From the NCBI GenBank assembly GCA_964546015.1, contig CAZJHO010000002.1, positions 62,001 to 126,000 of the forward strand: a stretch of DNA of 64,000 nucleotides, read 5' to 3'. This DNA comes from JAFGVL01 sp964546015 (GTDB lineage: Bacteria; Bacteroidota; Bacteroidia; Bacteroidales; Paludibacteraceae). Positions 61,278 to 64,000 of this stretch are shown here, in pieces; the stretch's first letter is position 1; each line of letters starts with the position of its first letter. The position numbers and the translations under genes are program-made. The notes under the pieces are model-generated. The model ran no database searches. It was not told the DNA's origin and saw nothing but the letters and a program-made list of their open reading frames with translations.

Positions 61278-62678
61278 TTATTTGCCGATGCAAAAGCGGG
61301 CAAAGATGTTTCCGAGTATCTCATCGCTAGTGATTTCGCCGCCGGTGATCTCTGCCAGATAATGCATACACTCCCGTATATCCTGACTGAGAAAATCCCC
61401 CGAGATTTGTTGTTGCAAACCTTCGGTTACACGGGTAATAGAGCTTAATGCTTTTTTTAAAGCTTCGTAATGACGGAGATTACTTACAATTACATCGTTT
61501 TCTCCAATATTTGGGAGTGATGCAGCTTGAGTTAAAAGATTCTCCAGCTCGGTAATACCGTTTTTTTGTTTGGCAGAGATAAAAATCTTTTCAATATTGT
61601 TTTCCAATTTAGTAATAGTTTTTAATTCATCTATTTTTTCGGGCGAAACAATATCCGTTTTATTAAAAATAAGAATTACTTTTTTATCAGTTATATTATT
61701 TTTTTGTTTCTTAATAAAATTTTGTATATCGGCAATTTTTTGTGAAGCATCTACTAATAGCAGTACAATCGTTGCTTGTTGCATTTTTTGATAAGTACGC
61801 TCTATGCCCAGATTTTCTATTATATCTGTTGTTTTTCGGATTCCTGCCGTGTCGATAAAGCGGAATTGTACACCGCTCAGCGTGATGCAATCTTCAATCA
61901 CATCGCGCGTAGTACCGTGAATATCGGATACAATGGCTCGCTCCTCGTTAAGCAACGCGTTGAGCAGGGTCGATTTGCCTACATTGGTTTCGCCTATGAT
62001 AGCTACCGGGATACCTTGTTTTATAGCATTTCCTACGCTAAACGAATTAACTAACTGTGAAATAGTTTGCCGGATTTTTTCTGCTAATTCTTGTAATTGT
62101 TTTCGGTTTGCAAATTCAACATCTTCTTCCGAAAAATCAAGCTCCAATTCAATAAGCGACACAAAATCGAGCAACTGCGTACGCAGGTTCATCAATTCAA
62201 GCGAGAATCCACCACGCATCTGATTCATAGCCAATCTGTGTGCTGCAGCTGAAGTAGAGGCAATGACATCGGCAATGGCTTCGGCTTGCGAAAGATCTAT
62301 CTTGCCGTTAAGAAAAGCCCGTTGGGTAAATTCTCCTGCCAAAGCCAGTTTGCAACCATTATCTAACAATAGTTGAATGATTTTTTGTTGTACAAAAGAA
62401 GAAGCATGGCACGAAATCTCTACCGAGTTTTCACCCGTAAACGAGTGTGGTTTATGGAAGATACTCACCAAAACCTCATCTACAATTTCGTTATTGGCAT
62501 CTACAATATTGCCAAAACGAACGCTTGCGTGGGCTTGTTCTGTTAGTGGTTTTTTGTTGGCTGCCACAAAAATTTTACTGCAAATATCCAGCGCCTCTTT
62601 ACCCGAAATGCGGATAACGGCAATAGCTCCTTGTCCCGAAGCTGTAGATATAGCACATATGGTATGTTGATGTATCAT
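61278..62678 (-). CDS. mnmE: tRNA modification GTPase MnmE
   Basis: MnmE, with MnmG, puts the (carboxymethyl)aminomethyl group on the wobble uridine of several tRNAs. The 466 residues show the folate-binding N-terminal domain (TICAISTASGQGAIAVIRISG; SCHASSFVQQKIIQLLLDNGC; AGEFTQRAFLNGKIDLSQAEAI), the G domain (GETNVGKSTLLNALL; GTTRD; DTAGIRKT; NKTD), and the diagnostic C-terminal CIGK motif (FARFCIGK). A good promoter lies upstream (62693-62724). Confidence 0.98.
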   Translation of the reverse strand: MIHQHTICAISTASGQGAIAVIRISGKEALDICSKIFVAANKKPLTEQAHASVRFGNIVDANNEIVDEVLVSIFHKPHSFTGENSVEISCHASSFVQQKIIQLLLDNGCKLALAGEFTQRAFLNGKIDLSQAEAIADVIASTSAAAHRLAMNQMRGGFSLELMNLRTQLLDFVSLIELELDFSEEDVEFANRKQLQELAEKIRQTISQLVNSFSVGNAIKQGIPVAIIGETNVGKSTLLNALLNEERAIVSDIHGTTRDVIEDCITLSGVQFRFIDTAGIRKTTDIIENLGIERTYQKMQQATIVLLLVDASQKIADIQNFIKKQKNNITDKKVILIFNKTDIVSPEKIDELKTITKLENNIEKIFISAKQKNGITELENLLTQAASLPNIGENDVIVSNLRHYEALKKALSSITRVTEGLQQQISGDFLSQDIRECMHYLAEITGGEITSDEILGNIFARFCIGK

Positions 62679-62692
62679 ATAAAGATAAATTG

Positions 62693-62724
62693 CAAATATA
62701 AAACATTAAATAAGGCTTGTCAAA
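62693..62724 (-). promoter_or_regulatory. Promoter of mnmE
   Basis: On the minus strand TTTG (62724-62721), 20 nt, TATATTTG (62700-62693): full consensus, about 10-15 bp before the ATG, so the leader is very short. Confidence 0.65.
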
Positions 62725-62992
62725 CTTTATTTTTACCTCATGTTTTGTGAATTTGTATGCAAATTTATTGTTAATAAACATTAATATATTTTGCCGGTTT
62801 TGTTTGTTTATTGTTATTTTGTTTTTTTTACATTAATAGAAAGAATCTTTATTACAGTTATTTATCCGTTTTTTTATTTTATTTTATTATGGTTTATTTT
62901 AAATAAATAATCATATAAATTGTTGTTCTATAGTATTTTATCAATAGTAATACTTTAAATGTTAAAAAATGATTTTTTTTTGTTTTTTTGTT

Positions 62993-63023
62993 TTTGCTCA
63001 AAGAATAAAAAAAGATATATTTG
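62993..63023 (+). promoter_or_regulatory. Promoter of gmd
   Basis: TTTG (62993-62996), 19 nt, TATATTTG (63016-63023): full consensus. Predicted leader about 30 nt. Confidence 0.7.
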
Positions 63024-63059
63024 CTGCTTATAACTGTAATATTTCTAAAAATATAAAAT

Positions 63060-64000
63060 ATGCCAAAAATTGCATTAATTACTGGGGTTACAGGTCAAGA
63101 TGGTGCTTATTTAGCTGAGTATCTCATTAAAAAGGGATACACTGTACATGGACTAAAACGCCGATCTTCCTTATTTAATACCGACCGTATCGATCATTTA
63201 TATCAAGATCCGCATGAAACAAATAGAAAATTGATTCTTCATTATGGAGATTTGACCGATAGTATGAATCTTACCCGTATTATTGGCGAGATTCAACCTG
63301 ATGAGATTTATAATCTGGCAGCTATGAGCCATGTCAAGGTTAGTTTTGATACTCCTGAATATACAGCAAATGCTGACGGAATTGGTACTCTTCGAATCTT
63401 AGAGGCTGTTCGCTTACTTTCCTTGACAAAAAAAACCCGCATTTATCAAGCCTCTACTTCCGAACTTTATGGTTTGGTACAAGAAATTCCTCAAAAAGAA
63501 ACTACTCCGTTTTATCCTCGTAGCCCTTATGCAGTGGCAAAACTATATGCTTATTGGATTACGGTTAATTATCGTGAAGCTTATGGAATGCATGCTTCAA
63601 ACGGTATTTTGTTTAATCATGAATCGCCTTTGCGTGGAGAAACTTTTGTAACGCGTAAAGTAACTCGTGCAGTATCTAAGATTGCTTTAGGCTTGCAGAA
63701 ACAAGTGTTTATGGGTAATCTTTCGGCTCAACGGGATTGGGGGCATGCTAAAGATTATATCAAAGCGATGTATCTTATTTTGCAACAGGAGCAACCGGAT
63801 GATTATGTGATAGCAACCGGTGTTACTACAACTATTCGTGAATTTATCAACATGGCATTTTCCGAAGTAGGGATAAAGACTGAATTTAAAGGAAAAGATG
63901 CAGACGAAAAAGGATTCATATCTTCTGTTGATGAGAAAATATTCTGTGCTACAGTTGGCGAGAAATATTTAGCAAATATTAAGAAGCGTATTGGAGAACA
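63060..64000 (+). CDS. gmd: GDP-mannose 4,6-dehydratase, N-terminal part (cut by window end)
   Basis: Gmd converts GDP-mannose to GDP-4-keto-6-deoxymannose, the first step toward GDP-fucose and other deoxy sugars for surface glycans. The first 313 residues are present and the frame is open to the last base. Rossmann motif ALITGVTGQDGAYLAEYL, then GLKRRSSLFNTDRIDHLY, LAAMSHVKVSFDTPEYTANADGIGT, the catalytic set STSELYG and YPRSPYAVAKLYAYW (YxxxK), NHESPLRGETFVTRKVT and GNLSAQRDWGHAKDY. The partner GDP-fucose synthase (fcl) would be expected downstream of the window. Confidence 0.97.
   Translation, partial: MPKIALITGVTGQDGAYLAEYLIKKGYTVHGLKRRSSLFNTDRIDHLYQDPHETNRKLILHYGDLTDSMNLTRIIGEIQPDEIYNLAAMSHVKVSFDTPEYTANADGIGTLRILEAVRLLSLTKKTRIYQASTSELYGLVQEIPQKETTPFYPRSPYAVAKLYAYWITVNYREAYGMHASNGILFNHESPLRGETFVTRKVTRAVSKIALGLQKQVFMGNLSAQRDWGHAKDYIKAMYLILQQEQPDDYVIATGVTTTIREFINMAFSEVGIKTEFKGKDADEKGFISSVDEKIFCATVGEKYLANIKKRIGE

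Larger units (their letters stand above)
62679..63059. other. Very AT-rich divergent spacer between mnmE and gmd
   Basis: 381 bp, among the most AT-rich stretches in the window, containing the mnmE promoter at one end and the gmd promoter at the other. No gene is visible. Confidence 0.7.

Noticed and set aside
1..64000. Search for tRNA, rRNA, CRISPR arrays, integrases and restriction systems
   Set aside because: None was recognised in the window by reading; small or diverged ones could be missed without tools.

Overview
The window is a piece of a Bacteroidetes chromosome, most likely order Bacteroidales. The evidence is moderate-to-low GC, promoters of the TTTG-N19-TAnnTTTG type, near absence of Shine-Dalgarno sequences, a trpBEGDCFA operon, and type IX secretion (T9SS) surface proteins with PorP/SprF and OmpA partners. 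No rRNA, tRNA or CRISPR array was recognised. Both ends cut a gene: gmk on the left, gmd on the right.

Layout. 0-23.7 kb is mostly housekeeping: gmk end, KDG kinase, the infC-rpmI-rplT translation operon (infC seems to start at AUA), YgiQ radical SAM protein, a DUF4197 lipoprotein, a ferredoxin protein divergent from a Crp/Fnr regulator, a sodium:solute symporter, YggS, panC-panD, ftsY, rimO, engB, a GHL10-type glycosidase, radA, a radical SAM/SPASM protein, an NAD(P)-binding protein, mutS2, metA and a periplasmic solute-binding protein. 23.8-24.0 kb holds a strongly structured candidate RNA with its own promoter and terminator. 24-39.5 kb is a surface-protein island: three large T9SS type-B substrates, an LRR/FISUMP secreted protein, a REP-associated transposase (RAYT) bracketed and invaded by its likely palindromes, then PorP/SprF and an OmpA/PD40 protein. 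39.6-44.4 kb carries a Porin_10-type porin, an M16 protease and a GH28 lipoprotein. 44.5-51.4 kb is the complete tryptophan operon, preceded by a Trp-Trp-Trp leader peptide and a textbook attenuator. 51.7-58.3 kb is accessory: a 1489-residue secreted protein of unknown function, a truncated TANFOR-domain protein, and remnants of a prophage lysis module (frameshifted P5-like protein plus a spanin-like lipoprotein). 58.5-64 kb returns to housekeeping: a PMCA-type Ca2+ ATPase, mnmE, and gmd, which probably opens a polysaccharide locus.

The most interesting theme is how interspersed repeats enter genes. Intergenic-type repeat sequences lie in frame inside ygiQ, mutS2 and trpF. The RAYT gene carries two copies of its palindrome in its own reading frame, one with a single-base loop deletion that breaks the frame, and a third, truncated copy supplies its stop codon. 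A near-identical 241-bp segment also ends two different T9SS substrate genes 6.8 kb apart, suggesting recent duplication or gene conversion of the sorting domain.
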